Assembly: GCF_002795245.1 (NCBI RefSeq)
Contig: NZ_PGVG01000008.1
Coordinates: 1 to 64,000 of the forward strand
DNA: 64,000 bases
Direction of reading: 5' to 3'
DNA from: Bradyrhizobium forestalis
GTDB lineage: Bacteria > Pseudomonadota > Alphaproteobacteria > Rhizobiales > Xanthobacteraceae
The notes beneath the pieces were generated by a model, which did not search any database, was not told the DNA's origin, and saw nothing but the letters and a program-made list of their open reading frames with translations. Positions 52,316 through 61,008 of this stretch are shown piece after piece; the first letter of the stretch is position 1; the number at the start of each line of letters is the position of its first letter. Position numbers and translations under genes: made by a program.

Positions 52316-52741
52316 CTACGCCGGACCTTTCAAAATCTTGAACACGCCGTTCGCCATCACGATGCAGCGGTTGTCCACCGTCACCTCGGTGCTCATGAAG
52401 ATCAGGCTGCGAGTCGAGCGCACCACGCGCGGGCGGGAGATCAGGATGTCACCGATCTGGCCGGCTTCCACGAAGTGGGTGTCGAGCTGCACCGTCGCCA
52501 TGAACTCCTTGCCGGAGACGTAGCGGGCGGTCATGCCGCAGGTGCGGTCGGCGAACGTCATCATCACGCCGCCCTGGACCATGCCGCGGCGGTTGTGGTG
52601 CTTGTCTTCGGTGGCGAGTGCGAATTCGTATTGGCCGTCGACCTTGCGCTCCCACAACGGGCCGATCAGGTGCAGGAAGCCCGTGGTCTCAAGGATGCTC
52701 CAGCCCTCTGATTTGAGCCTTGCGGCGGCCTTGTTGGTCAT
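52316..52741 (-). CDS. PaaI-type hotdog thioesterase
   Basis: A 141-residue hotdog-fold protein. The active-site helix region is NRRGMVQGGVMMTFADRTCG, with the GG and Asp typical of PaaI/4-hydroxybenzoyl-CoA thioesterases, and the second half has VQLDTHFVEAGQIGD and RSLIFMSTEV. It should hydrolyse an acyl- or aryl-CoA; the substrate is not identifiable. It is transcribed divergently from the Nudix gene with 62 bp between starts. Confidence 0.9.
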   Translation of the reverse strand: MTNKAAARLKSEGWSILETTGFLHLIGPLWERKVDGQYEFALATEDKHHNRRGMVQGGVMMTFADRTCGMTARYVSGKEFMATVQLDTHFVEAGQIGDILISRPRVVRSTRSLIFMSTEVTVDNRCIVMANGVFKILKGPA

Positions 52742-52803
52742 CTCGTCGTCCGTTCCTGTGCGGGCTCATTTCATCGGGGCCGGACGTGGTGTAGTCAAGC
52801 ATC

Positions 52804-53427
52804 ATGAGACCGTTCGACGATGCCACACGGCGGAATATCGCGGAGGCCTGCGCAGCCTTCAGGCGGCTGGGGGACGATGATGCGCCGGCGACGCTGAAGC
52901 GCGCTGCGGTGGCGGTTGCGCTGACCGCGAGTGAGGGCGACGACACTGCGCTGCTGCTCACGCTGCGGGCATCGCATCTGCGCGCCCATCGCGGTCAATG
53001 GGCGCTGCCTGGCGGCCGCTGCGATCCCGGCGAGACGCCGGTCGACGCGGCGCTGCGCGAGCTCGACGAGGAGCTCGGCCTTCGCCTCAACGATGCGGAT
53101 GTGCTCGGCACGCTGGACGATTACCCGACACGTTCCGGCTATCTGATCACGCCGGTCGTGGTCTGGGCCGCCGATAGCGCCGCGATCAGACCGAACCCGG
53201 ACGAGGTCGCGTCCGTCCATCGCATCGCGCTCGCCACGATCGAGCGCGACGATGCCTTCGATTTCACCGCGATCCCCGAAAGCAGCCGCCGCGTGATCCG
53301 CTTCCATCACCAGATGAGCCTGATCCACGCCCCGACGGCAGCGCTGATCTATCAGTTCCGCGAGGTGCTGGCGGGGCGGCACACCCGCGTCACCGACCTG
53401 GAACAGCCGGTCTTTGCCTGGAAGTGA
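52804..53427 (+). CDS. Nudix hydrolase, CoA pyrophosphatase type
   Basis: A 207-residue Nudix enzyme. The Nudix box is complete: GGRCDPGETPVDAALREL followed by DEELGL (about residues 74-97). LLLTLRASHLRAHRGQWALP just before it is close to the NuCoA signature (LLTxRxxxLRxHxGQxxFPGG). CoA pyrophosphatases split CoA and oxidised CoA into phosphopantetheine and 3',5'-ADP, preventing build-up of oxidised CoA. It diverges from the thioesterase gene. Confidence 0.92.
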   Translation: MRPFDDATRRNIAEACAAFRRLGDDDAPATLKRAAVAVALTASEGDDTALLLTLRASHLRAHRGQWALPGGRCDPGETPVDAALRELDEELGLRLNDADVLGTLDDYPTRSGYLITPVVVWAADSAAIRPNPDEVASVHRIALATIERDDAFDFTAIPESSRRVIRFHHQMSLIHAPTAALIYQFREVLAGRHTRVTDLEQPVFAWK

Positions 53428-53483
53428 CGATGGTAAACGGCGCGTTAACGTGACGGTTACCGGATGCCTGCTAAGAGGGCAGC

Positions 53484-54704
53484 ATGCATCACATACCGAT
53501 TCGACGCGTCCTGACGCTGGTTCCATTCGCGCTCGTGCTGCTCGCGCCGGCCGCGCGCGGCGGCGAGGCCGACACGCTGCCGCCGGCCGCTCGCAACGCC
53601 AACGCCCAGCTGCTGTCGCAGTTTTTCGCGCAAGGTGGGGGTGCGTCTCCGGCCGTGCTCGAATATCGCCGCAAGCTCGCGGAATATCAGGCCGCGCGTG
53701 CCGCCTTCGATGCCGAGGCCGGCGCTTATTGGAGCCTGATCTCCGAGAAGCGGAAGACCCGCAACGCCAAGCGGCGCAGCGGACAGCAGATCACGCTCGA
53801 CGATTACGTGCTGGAGCATCCGCCGCTCTATACCGGGCCGAAGCGGCCGGTGAACCCAGAGCCGGAAGAGACGCCGGAGCGCCCGCCCCGAAAGCCCATT
53901 CCGGTTGTCGCCGATTTGCTGCGTGCGGCGCAGGAGCTCTACCAGTTCACGCCGCAACGCCCGTCCGGCGAGCTCGAGTTCAAGCGCGCCTATGCGCGCT
54001 ATGCACTGGCCTTAGGGCTGACACGCGAGCAGGCGGTGCGGGTCTATTCGTTCGAAACCGGTGGCACCGGCAGTTACGACGTGCAGGCCGGCATCGAGCA
54101 TGGCGGCAAGCGCGCGATCTCGACCGCGATGGGCTATAACCAGCTGCTGACCACCAACAGCGTCGAGCTGCTCGCCGAGCAGGGGCATGAATTCATTCGT
54201 GCGCTCTCGGAGAAGGTGGCGCGAACCTCGGGGCCTGCGCGCCAGGCGCTCGAGCACAAGCTCGCCGTGCTGAAGAAGATGGTGGCCCACGCGAAGTCGG
54301 TGCCCGACACCTGGTCGGAGCACGAGAAGATCGGCAACACGCCGCAGGGCTGGGCCATGCATGCGATGGTGCTGGACATCGACATCGGGCCGATGCTGCA
54401 GACCCATAAGCTGCTGACCTCGGTGCTGTTCGCCCGCGCCAAGGGATACAGCCGCCCGCTCACTGCGGCCGAGCTCGAGATGATGAACCTCACCGGCGAC
54501 GGCACCGGCCTCGACATGGTGACGATGCCACAGGCGATGCGCGAGCAGGTGCCGACCTCGAACTTCTTCCAGCGCGGCGGCTATGAGCGCAACCCCGTCG
54601 CGATCCGCCACAACACGGTGGCGAAGTTGCTCGCAGTGACGGATGACCGCATGGACTCGAACAGCAGCAAAGCCGGCGCAAGGGAGCTGGCGGGGGCGTT
54701 TTGA
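53484..54704 (+). CDS. Secreted hypothetical protein, possible lysozyme-like domain
   Basis: A 406-residue protein with a signal peptide (LVPFALVLLAPAARG). A Pro-rich segment at about 115-140 (EPEETPERPPRKPIP) separates an N-terminal helical part from a C-terminal domain. That domain has FETGGTGSYDVQAGI and AISTAMGYNQLL, reminiscent of lytic transglycosylases (catalytic Glu, then a G-Y-x-Q-L step). This similarity is weak and I would not name an enzyme. It probably acts in the periplasm. It follows the Nudix gene by 56 bp. Confidence 0.72.
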   Translation: MHHIPIRRVLTLVPFALVLLAPAARGGEADTLPPAARNANAQLLSQFFAQGGGASPAVLEYRRKLAEYQAARAAFDAEAGAYWSLISEKRKTRNAKRRSGQQITLDDYVLEHPPLYTGPKRPVNPEPEETPERPPRKPIPVVADLLRAAQELYQFTPQRPSGELEFKRAYARYALALGLTREQAVRVYSFETGGTGSYDVQAGIEHGGKRAISTAMGYNQLLTTNSVELLAEQGHEFIRALSEKVARTSGPARQALEHKLAVLKKMVAHAKSVPDTWSEHEKIGNTPQGWAMHAMVLDIDIGPMLQTHKLLTSVLFARAKGYSRPLTAAELEMMNLTGDGTGLDMVTMPQAMREQVPTSNFFQRGGYERNPVAIRHNTVAKLLAVTDDRMDSNSSKAGARELAGAF

Positions 54705-54731
54705 GAGCTTTCGCTCTTGCCACGTCTTCCG

Positions 54732-54835
54732 CTGTCATGCCCCGGCTTGACCGGGGCATCCAGGGCGCCGCGGCGTCTCCGTGTTCAACCGCGCTCTCTG
54801 GAATACTGGATCACCCGCCTTCGCGGGTGATGACA
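54732..54835. repeat. Palindromic intergenic repeat
   Basis: CTGTCATGCCCCGGCTTGAC with GGGGCATCCAG at one end, GGAATACTGGATC and the hairpin CACCCGCCTTCGCGGGTG ending ATGACAC at the other. It belongs to the same family as 52175-52276 and separates convergent genes. Confidence 0.75.
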
Positions 54836-54864
54836 CCGTGTATGTGGCGCTGCTTCGGCCGTCT

Positions 54865-55170
54865 CTACTGATCCGGCCCGAACTTGAACTTGCCGTCGCC
54901 CTCCAGATACGGGCCGGTGCGCATGTAGAGCTGGCCGTTGTGGCCGATGAAGAACAGCGTGCCCTTGGGCACCTTCTTGGCGCCCTTCAGCAGCTCGCCG
55001 GCGTTGCTGGTGCCCATCTTGTAGGAATAGGTCTTGCCGTCCTTGTCGTAGGCGTAGCCCGTGTCGGGCCTGAGCTCCCAGGGCGTCGCTGCGGTTTGCG
55101 CCAATGCGGGCGCCGCGAACGCGCCGAGCGCGGCTGCGATTGCAAATGTCTTGATTGAAAATGCCGTCAT
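54865..55170 (-). CDS. Small secreted hypothetical protein
   Basis: A 101-residue protein with a signal peptide (FAIAAALGAFAAPALAQ). The mature 80 residues include DTGYAYDKDGKTYSYKMGTS and GTLFFIGHNGQLYMRTGPY, suggesting a small beta-rich periplasmic protein. No family recognised. ATG 55170 follows a strong GGGAGG; 55209 is a less likely start. Confidence 0.75.
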   Translation of the reverse strand: MTAFSIKTFAIAAALGAFAAPALAQTAATPWELRPDTGYAYDKDGKTYSYKMGTSNAGELLKGAKKVPKGTLFFIGHNGQLYMRTGPYLEGDGKFKFGPDQ

Positions 55171-55363
55171 CCCATCCTCCCACGGTCGGGACATTCCAGG
55201 CTTGAACAAATCACGAACGATGTGTCCGGGTCAATTTGCGAAAGCGCCGCAGCGCATCACGTCTTGCCCAGCAGCTTGTGATTTTCCCTTCGTCCCCTCG
55301 CGACTATGTTCCGCTTTCCGTCTAGAACGCAACTCGACAAAATTATCGGTGGGGATGATTCGG

Positions 55364-55843
55364 ATGCGCCATGTGATCAAGTTTTGCTGGGCCGCTGTAG
55401 TGTCGCTGACGGCGCTGGCGCCGGCAGCCCGGGCCGATGATTACCAGCTCAGCCACAACCAACGAATTTCGTGCAGCCGCGGCCTTGCCCCGGGCAAGCT
55501 GAACACGGCGACCTGCAAGTCCTATACCTACCTCTTCAACACCAGGACCTCGGAATATTTCCGCTGCCAGGTCTCGCTGGCGCTGACCCGCGACAACAAG
55601 GAAGTCATCAACGTCCAGACCGACGGCGGCTGCACCAAGAAGCCGCGCATCTTCGAGACCGACGGCAAGTATGATTTCGACGCGACCGAGACCGAGCCGC
55701 CGAACACCAACTCGTTCTTCGGCCCCGGCGGCTATTCGGTCTGGGCCGCCGACGTCACCGCGCAGAAGGTGCGCGGCTGCATCATCATCTCCTCCGGCCT
55801 CGGCTCCGATATCTCCAAATGCCTGGACATGACGTTCCAGTGA
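55364..55843 (+). CDS. Secreted Cys-containing hypothetical protein
   Basis: A 159-residue protein with a signal peptide (cleavage near AARADD). Mature part has six cysteines (for example ISCSRG, TATCKSY, FRCQV, GGCTK, GCIII, KCLDM), probably three disulphides. No catalytic motif or family recognised. The start at 55364 has GGGG at about 8 bases; 55355 would place the ribosome-binding site too close. Divergent from the small secreted gene at 55170. Confidence 0.75.
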   Translation: MRHVIKFCWAAVVSLTALAPAARADDYQLSHNQRISCSRGLAPGKLNTATCKSYTYLFNTRTSEYFRCQVSLALTRDNKEVINVQTDGGCTKKPRIFETDGKYDFDATETEPPNTNSFFGPGGYSVWAADVTAQKVRGCIIISSGLGSDISKCLDMTFQ

Positions 55844-55890
55844 GGGGGCTGGGCATGGTGTGTTCAATCGCCGCCTCGTAGGAGGTGCGC

Positions 55891-56035
55891 TCCCTCCCCC
55901 GCCTGCGGGGGAGGGTGGGGAGAGGGTGTCTCCGCATTGGGACAATCCCCTAGAGGAAAGAGCCCTCACCCGGCGCACGGGACGATGCTGCGCATCGCCC
56001 GGCCGCGCCGACCTCTCCCGCATGCGGGAGAGGCT
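55891..56035. repeat. Intergenic inverted repeat (CTCCCCC type), copy 2
   Basis: Hairpin ends CCTCCCCCGCCTGCGGGGGAGG and CCTCTCCCGCATGCGGGAGAGG are each self-complementary (described here as motifs of under 23 bases; stems 9-10 bp). The layout matches 7966-8101. The 393-bp gap 55844-56236 holds no gene. Confidence 0.75.
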
Positions 56036-56236
56036 GCACCGAGCCTGCGACACGAGCGCTCGATCCTCATATGAGGCCGCTCATCGCCCACTGCGCCACG
56101 TCGCCGCACCTGTCCGGTTCCCGAAAAGATCGAGCCGGATCGGCCATTTGCCGCAGTCCTGTTTTGCCTTTTGGATGGGTTGACCCGCACCCCTCATCCG
56201 GCCAATTTCGCCGCCGGTTTGGGGAGTACAACAACC

Positions 56237-57184
56237 ATGAAACGAACGATTTTCGGCGTGGCCGCGGCTCTTGCTCTGGCGGCGTCGGCACCTTGCGCGC
56301 AGGCGCAATCCTTCATCAACGTGCTGACCGGCGGCACCTCGGGCGTCTACTATCCGCTCGGGGTCGCGATCGGAAAGATCTACGGCGACAAGATTCCGAA
56401 CGTGAAGACGCAGGTGCAGGCCACCAAGGCGTCGGTCGAGAATTTGATCCTGCTGCAGCAGGGCCGCGGTGAGCTGGCGTTCACGCTGGGCGACTCGCTG
56501 AAAGCGGCCTGGGACGGCGAGGAGGAGGCGGGCTTCAAGACCAAGCTCGACAAGCTCCGGACCATCGGCGCGATCTATCCGAACTATATCCAGATCGTCG
56601 CGACCGCGGACAGCGGCATCAAGACGCTGGCCGATCTCAAGGGCAAGAGCCTGTCGGTCGGCGCGCCGAAGTCGGGCACCGAGCTGAATTCCCGCGCGAT
56701 CCTCAGCGCAGCCGGCATGAGCTACAAGGATCTCGGCAAGGTCGAATATCTGCCGTTCGCCGAATCCGTCGATCTCATGAAGAACCGGCAGCTCAACGCC
56801 ACGCTGCAATCGGCCGGGCTGGGCGTCGCCTCGCTGAAAGACCTGTCGACCTCGAGCCCGATCACGGTGGTGTCGGTGCCCAAGGAGACGGTCGACAAGA
56901 TAGGCCCGCCCTTCGTCTCCGCGATCATTCCGGCCAACACCTATACCGGCCAGGACAAGGACGTGCCGACTGCGGCCGTGATCAATTATCTCGTCACGAG
57001 CTCGGCGGTGTCGGACGATCTCGCCTATCAAATGACAAAACTGGTCTACGAGTCGCTGCCCGAGCTCGCCAACGCGCACGCGGCCGGCAAGGAGATCAAG
57101 CTCGAGACGGCCGCCAATGGCAGCCCGGTTCCGCTGCACCCCGGCGCGATCCGCTATTACAAGGAAAAAGGGCTGATCAAGTAA
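56237..57184 (+). CDS. TAXI-family TRAP solute-binding protein
   Basis: A 315-residue periplasmic binding protein with a Sec signal (ALALAASAPCAQA). The TAXI hallmarks are FINVLTGGTSGVYYPLGVAI and, midway, LKGKSLSVGAPKSGTELNSR. It captures a ligand, often glutamate-like or another carboxylate in this family, for the fused permease encoded 190 bp downstream. ATG 56237 begins the signal peptide; the frame to 56171 adds nothing conserved. Confidence 0.93.
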   Translation: MKRTIFGVAAALALAASAPCAQAQSFINVLTGGTSGVYYPLGVAIGKIYGDKIPNVKTQVQATKASVENLILLQQGRGELAFTLGDSLKAAWDGEEEAGFKTKLDKLRTIGAIYPNYIQIVATADSGIKTLADLKGKSLSVGAPKSGTELNSRAILSAAGMSYKDLGKVEYLPFAESVDLMKNRQLNATLQSAGLGVASLKDLSTSSPITVVSVPKETVDKIGPPFVSAIIPANTYTGQDKDVPTAAVINYLVTSSAVSDDLAYQMTKLVYESLPELANAHAAGKEIKLETAANGSPVPLHPGAIRYYKEKGLIK

Positions 57185-57195
57185 GTCGCTCGGTC

Positions 57196-57276
57196 GTCAT
57201 TCCGGGGCGGCTCGCCAGAGCCGAACCCGGAATCTCGAGATTCCGGGTTCGATGCTGCGCCTCGCCCCGGAATGAC
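57196..57276. repeat. Palindromic intergenic repeat (CCCGGAAT type), copy 2
   Basis: It has the same 13-bp outer stem as 7025-7102 (57196-57208 with 57264-57276) and the identical 28-nt inner palindrome at 57223-57250. Located between the TAXI binding protein and its permease, it could also act as an intercistronic hairpin that dampens permease expression. Confidence 0.85.
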
Positions 57277-57375
57277 GGAGAGAATGATCGTGGATGCCCG
57301 GGATAATCCCGGGCATGACGTTTTTGGGGCCCCGTGCCAATGCTATCTGGCATGGACAGGCTGAGGACGAATGAG

Positions 57376-59490
57376 ATGCTGGAAAAGGTAGAGGGCACTG
57401 AAGCTGCGCCCGTCAAGGTCGAGTTCGACAATTTCGAGCATGGCTTTCCGGAAGGGTTCGGCCCGGGCTGGTGGGGCGCGCTCGCCTATTGGGTCGGCAT
57501 CGCCTTTGCCACCTTCCAGCTCTATGTCGCTGCCTTCAACTATCTGCCGAGTCAGGTGGTGCGCGGCGTCCACGTCGGCTTCCTGGTCCTGCTCACCTTC
57601 GGCCTGATCGCCAACTTCACTGCCAAGAGCAATTTCGGCCGCGCGCTGGGCTGGCTGATCGGCGCTGCCGGCTTTTTCTGCGGGCTCTATCAGTGGATCT
57701 TCTACGCGGACCTGATCGCGCGCGACGGCGATCCGACCAGGCTCGACCTCGCCGTCGGCACGCTGCTCGCGGTGCTGATCTTCGAGGGCACGCGGCGGCT
57801 GATGGGCGCGGCGCTGCCGCTGATGTGCGGCGCGTGCCTCGTCTACTGGTTCTTCGGGCAGTACCTGCCGTCGCCGCTCAACCATCGCGGTTACGATTTC
57901 GACCAGATCGTCACGCACCTGTCGTTCGGCACCGAGGGCTTCTACGGCGTGCCGATCTACGTCTCGGCGACCTACATCTTCCTGTTCATCCTGTTCGGCT
58001 CGTTCCTGGAGCGTGCCGGCATGATCCAGCTGTTCACCGACGTTTCGCTCGGCCTGTTCGGCCGCACCCGCGGCGGACCTGCCAAGGTCGCGGTGTTCGC
58101 CTCGGGCATGATGGGCACGATCTCCGGCTCGGGCGTCGCCAATGTCGTCACCGTCGGCCAGTTCACGATTCCCTTGATGATCAAGTTCGGCTACCGCCGC
58201 GCCTTCGCGGCCGGTGTCGAGGCCACGGCCTCGATGGGCGGCCAAATCATGCCGCCGGTGATGGGCGCGGTGGCCTTCATCATGGCCGAGACGCTCGGCG
58301 TGCAATATTCCGAGATCGTGAAGGCGGCCGCGATCCCCGCCATCCTCTATTTCGCCTCGGCGTTCTGGATGGTGCATCTGGAAGCCGGCAAGCACGGTCT
58401 CACCGGCATGAAGCGTTCGGAAACCCCGAGCGCCTGGAAGGCGCTGGTGAAGGGCTGGTATCTCGTGCTGCCGCTCGCAGCCCTCGTCTACATGCTGTTC
58501 GAAGGCTTCACGCCGCTCTATGCCGGCAGCATGGGTCTCGCGCTGACCGTGGCGCTGATCCTGGGGACCAGCATCACGGCGGGCGTCTCGGCGACAATCA
58601 TCCGTTATATCTTCTGGATCGGGCTCGCGCTGGTCGTCGCCGCGCTGTCGCGCGATGGCCTCCAGATCGTGCCGGTCGCGTCCGTCGTGGTCGGGCTGAT
58701 TTTGATCACCGCCTTCGTCCGCGGTGGACTGAAAGCATTGCGCGCCTGCCGCGACGCGCTCGCCGAGAGCGCGAAATCCGCCATCACCGTCGGCATGGCC
58801 TGCGCCATCGTCGGCGTCATCATCGGCATGATGTCGCAGACGGGCGTCGGCACCATCTTCGGGGGTTGGGTGATCGGTCTCGGCGAGAAGAGCCTGTTCC
58901 TGGCGCTGGTCATGACCATGCTGCTGTCGATCCTGCTCGGTACCGGCATTCCGACCATCCCGACCTACATCATCACCGCCGCGCTTGCCGCGCCAGCGCT
59001 CGCGAAACTTGGTGTGCCGCTGATCGCGAGCCACATGTTCGCGTTCTACTACGGCATCATGGCCGACCTGTCGCCGCCGGTGGCGCTCGCCGCGCTCGCA
59101 GCCGCGCCGATCGCCAAGGAGAACCCGGATAAGATCGGCTGGGAGGCGATGCGCATCGCGCTCGCCGGCTACGTCATTCCCTTCATCTTCGTCTATTCGC
59201 CGGCATTGATGCTGCAGGCCGGCGATCCCATGGCGGCCAAGCTCGGTTTCTATGGCGCAGTCGCGCTGGCAAGCTTCAAGGCGCTGGTCGCGATCGCCCT
59301 GTTCGGCATGGTCGCAATCGGCTTCCTGTTCACGCGACTAGCGCTGATCGAGCGCCTGGTCGCGCTCGGCGCCGCGTTCTGTCTGCTCGGCGAATTCCCG
59401 TTCAGCGACACCGCGGGTTTTGTGCTCGCTGCGGCGCTCGTGCTGTGGCAATGGCGGCAGCGTCCGCCGGCAGTGGTCGAGGCGGCGTGA
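57376..59490 (+). CDS. TRAP transporter fused permease (4TM/12TM)
   Basis: A 704-residue membrane protein fusing the DctQ- and DctM-type domains, as usual for TAXI-TRAP systems. Recognisable are GTISGSGVANVVTVGQFTIP, MGGQIMPPVMGAVAFIMAE, and the late LGTGIPTIPTYIITAA and PPVALAALAAAPIAKENP. About 16-18 transmembrane helices are predicted by eye. GAGG lies about 10 bases before ATG 57376. The DUF1850 gene overlaps its stop (GTGA). Confidence 0.94.
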   Translation: MLEKVEGTEAAPVKVEFDNFEHGFPEGFGPGWWGALAYWVGIAFATFQLYVAAFNYLPSQVVRGVHVGFLVLLTFGLIANFTAKSNFGRALGWLIGAAGFFCGLYQWIFYADLIARDGDPTRLDLAVGTLLAVLIFEGTRRLMGAALPLMCGACLVYWFFGQYLPSPLNHRGYDFDQIVTHLSFGTEGFYGVPIYVSATYIFLFILFGSFLERAGMIQLFTDVSLGLFGRTRGGPAKVAVFASGMMGTISGSGVANVVTVGQFTIPLMIKFGYRRAFAAGVEATASMGGQIMPPVMGAVAFIMAETLGVQYSEIVKAAAIPAILYFASAFWMVHLEAGKHGLTGMKRSETPSAWKALVKGWYLVLPLAALVYMLFEGFTPLYAGSMGLALTVALILGTSITAGVSATIIRYIFWIGLALVVAALSRDGLQIVPVASVVVGLILITAFVRGGLKALRACRDALAESAKSAITVGMACAIVGVIIGMMSQTGVGTIFGGWVIGLGEKSLFLALVMTMLLSILLGTGIPTIPTYIITAALAAPALAKLGVPLIASHMFAFYYGIMADLSPPVALAALAAAPIAKENPDKIGWEAMRIALAGYVIPFIFVYSPALMLQAGDPMAAKLGFYGAVALASFKALVAIALFGMVAIGFLFTRLALIERLVALGAAFCLLGEFPFSDTAGFVLAAALVLWQWRQRPPAVVEAA

Positions 59491-59864
59491 GCCTCTGCTT
59501 CGCAACGGCGGTCGGCGTGAAGGCGCTGGCGCTGTCCGCGTTCACGCTTGTCTGGACGCATTCGATCGCGAAGGTCGACTGGCAGGAGGACTGGCGGGTG
59601 ACGCCCGCCGGGCTCGCGCTGGTGCAGGCCCGCGTCAAGGGCACCGGCCCCGGCATGGAGCCGCCGCCGGAGGCGCGGCTGATCGACGACTGGTTTCAGT
59701 GGCAGCCGAAGCGGAGGCCGATGCAAGAGGTCGTGCTTGGCAATTCTGGTGCGGCCGGGGAGTGGAGGCTATGCCATGATGGAAAGTGCCGGACGTTGTC
59801 GGAGATTGTCGGGCATCCGATCGGTGCTAACGTCACGACGATGAGCGTCTGCAAGGATCCGTAG
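59487..59864 (+). CDS. DUF1850 domain protein (TRAP-associated)
   Basis: A 125-residue protein with an N-terminal hydrophobic segment (VGVKALALSAFTLVWTHSI). DUF1850 proteins are encoded next to TAXI-TRAP permeases; the pattern HSIAKVDWQEDWRV, ARVKGTGPGMEPP and ending CRTLSEIVG fits. Function is unknown, probably a periplasmic accessory. GTG at 59487 overlaps the permease stop, which supports co-translation. Confidence 0.85.
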   Translation: MSLCFATAVGVKALALSAFTLVWTHSIAKVDWQEDWRVTPAGLALVQARVKGTGPGMEPPPEARLIDDWFQWQPKRRPMQEVVLGNSGAAGEWRLCHDGKCRTLSEIVGHPIGANVTTMSVCKDP

Positions 59865-59929
59865 CCCGGATGAGCGCAGCGATATCCGGGAACGGCTGTC
59901 CCGAATGTCGCTGCGCTCATCCGGGCTAC
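59861..59929. repeat. Palindromic intergenic repeat (GTAGCCCGGATGAGCGCAGC type)
   Basis: A perfect 20-bp inverted repeat (59861-59880 with 59910-59929) around a 29-base loop containing CCGGGAACGGCTGTCCCG-like arms. It starts in the DUF1850 stop codon region and may terminate transcription. Confidence 0.85.
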
Positions 59930-59952
59930 AAGAACAACAAGGGAGATACGCG

Positions 59953-60759
59953 ATGGATCGGCTCAAGGGCAAGGTTGCGATGGTGGTGGGGGCCGGCTCG
60001 ATCGGACCGGGCTGGGGCAATGGCAAGGCGACCGCGGTGACCTTTGCGCGCGAGGGCGCGCAGGTGTTTTGCGTCGATCGCAATGGTGCGGCGGCCGAGG
60101 AGACCGCGAAGATCATCGCCGACGAAGGCGGCAAGGCGACGGCGTTCACGGCCGACGTCTCACGGCCTGCCGAGATCGAGGCGATGGTGGCGGCGTGCCT
60201 GAAGGCCTATGGCCGCATCGACGTGCTCGACAACAATGTCGGCATCGCCGAGATGGGTAGTGTGGTCGAGGTGAGCGAGGAGAGCTGGGACCGCGTTTTC
60301 AGCGTCAACCTCAAGAGCGCCTATTTCGCCATGAAGCACGTCATCCCCGTCATGGTGAAGCAGGGCGGCGGTTCGATCATCAACATCTCCTCGATCGCCT
60401 CGATCCGTCACATGGGCATCTCCTATGTCACCTACGGCACCTCGAAGGCGGCGATGAACATGATGACGCGCACCACCGCGATCGAGTTCGCGCGCCACAA
60501 TGTTCGCGTCAACGCGATCCTGCCCGGCCTGATGAAGACGCCGATGGTGGAGCATTCCGCCGGTCTCGCCGCCAGCTACGCCAAGGGCGATGTGGAAGCG
60601 ATGTGGCGCGCCCGCGACGCGCAAGTGCCGATGGGCCATATGGGCGATGCCTTCGACGTCGCCAACGCCGCGCTGTTCCTGGCCTCGGACGAGTCGAAAT
60701 ATGTGACGGGGATCGAGCTGGTCGTGGACGGCGGGATCACCTGCAAAGCGGGGGCATAG
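59953..60759 (+). CDS. SDR family oxidoreductase
   Basis: A 268-residue classical SDR. The cofactor loop is unusual for the family: VVGAGSIGPGWGNGKATA, still a G-x3-GxG type. Then NNVGIAEMGSV (NNxG with Val), the catalytic Ser in INISSIASIRHMG and YGTSKAAM (YxxxK). The C-terminus has VTGIELVVDGGITC, typical of classical SDRs. Substrate unknown. A ribosome-binding site AAGGGAG precedes ATG 59953. It follows the TRAP operon but is separated from it by a palindromic repeat. Confidence 0.93.
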   Translation: MDRLKGKVAMVVGAGSIGPGWGNGKATAVTFAREGAQVFCVDRNGAAAEETAKIIADEGGKATAFTADVSRPAEIEAMVAACLKAYGRIDVLDNNVGIAEMGSVVEVSEESWDRVFSVNLKSAYFAMKHVIPVMVKQGGGSIINISSIASIRHMGISYVTYGTSKAAMNMMTRTTAIEFARHNVRVNAILPGLMKTPMVEHSAGLAASYAKGDVEAMWRARDAQVPMGHMGDAFDVANAALFLASDESKYVTGIELVVDGGITCKAGA

Positions 60760-60776
60760 GCGCCTCATACTCCACT

Positions 60777-60990
60777 GTCGTCCCGGACAAGCGCGCCTCA
60801 AGCGCGCGCCGATCCGGGACCCATAGCCACAGGGTGGAGTTGTTTTGCCAAACAGTAACTCCGAATCATCGTAACCACATCTGCCTGTGGTTATCGTGAC
60901 GAGCGCAAGCGCTCGCGCGGGGGTCCCGGATCTGCGCTCCGCTCCAGTCAACGCTGCGCGTTGTCCATAGCTGCGCTTGTCCGGGACGAC
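60777..60990. repeat. Intergenic repeat (GTCGTCCCGGACAAGCGC type), copy 1
   Basis: The ends GTCGTCCCGGACAAGCGC and GCGCTTGTCCGGGACGAC are perfectly inverted over 18 bp. Inside are GATCCGGGACCCATAGCCAC and GGTCCCGGATC motifs. A second such element is at 61821-61977, so the pair flanks the membrane-protein gene at 61009-61779. Confidence 0.85.
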
Positions 60991-61008
60991 AGCGGAGTGT
61001 TGGGTGGC

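Noticed and set aside
57343..59034. Minus-strand ORF of 563 codons
   Set aside because: It is antisense to the fused TRAP permease, with no recognisable domain.
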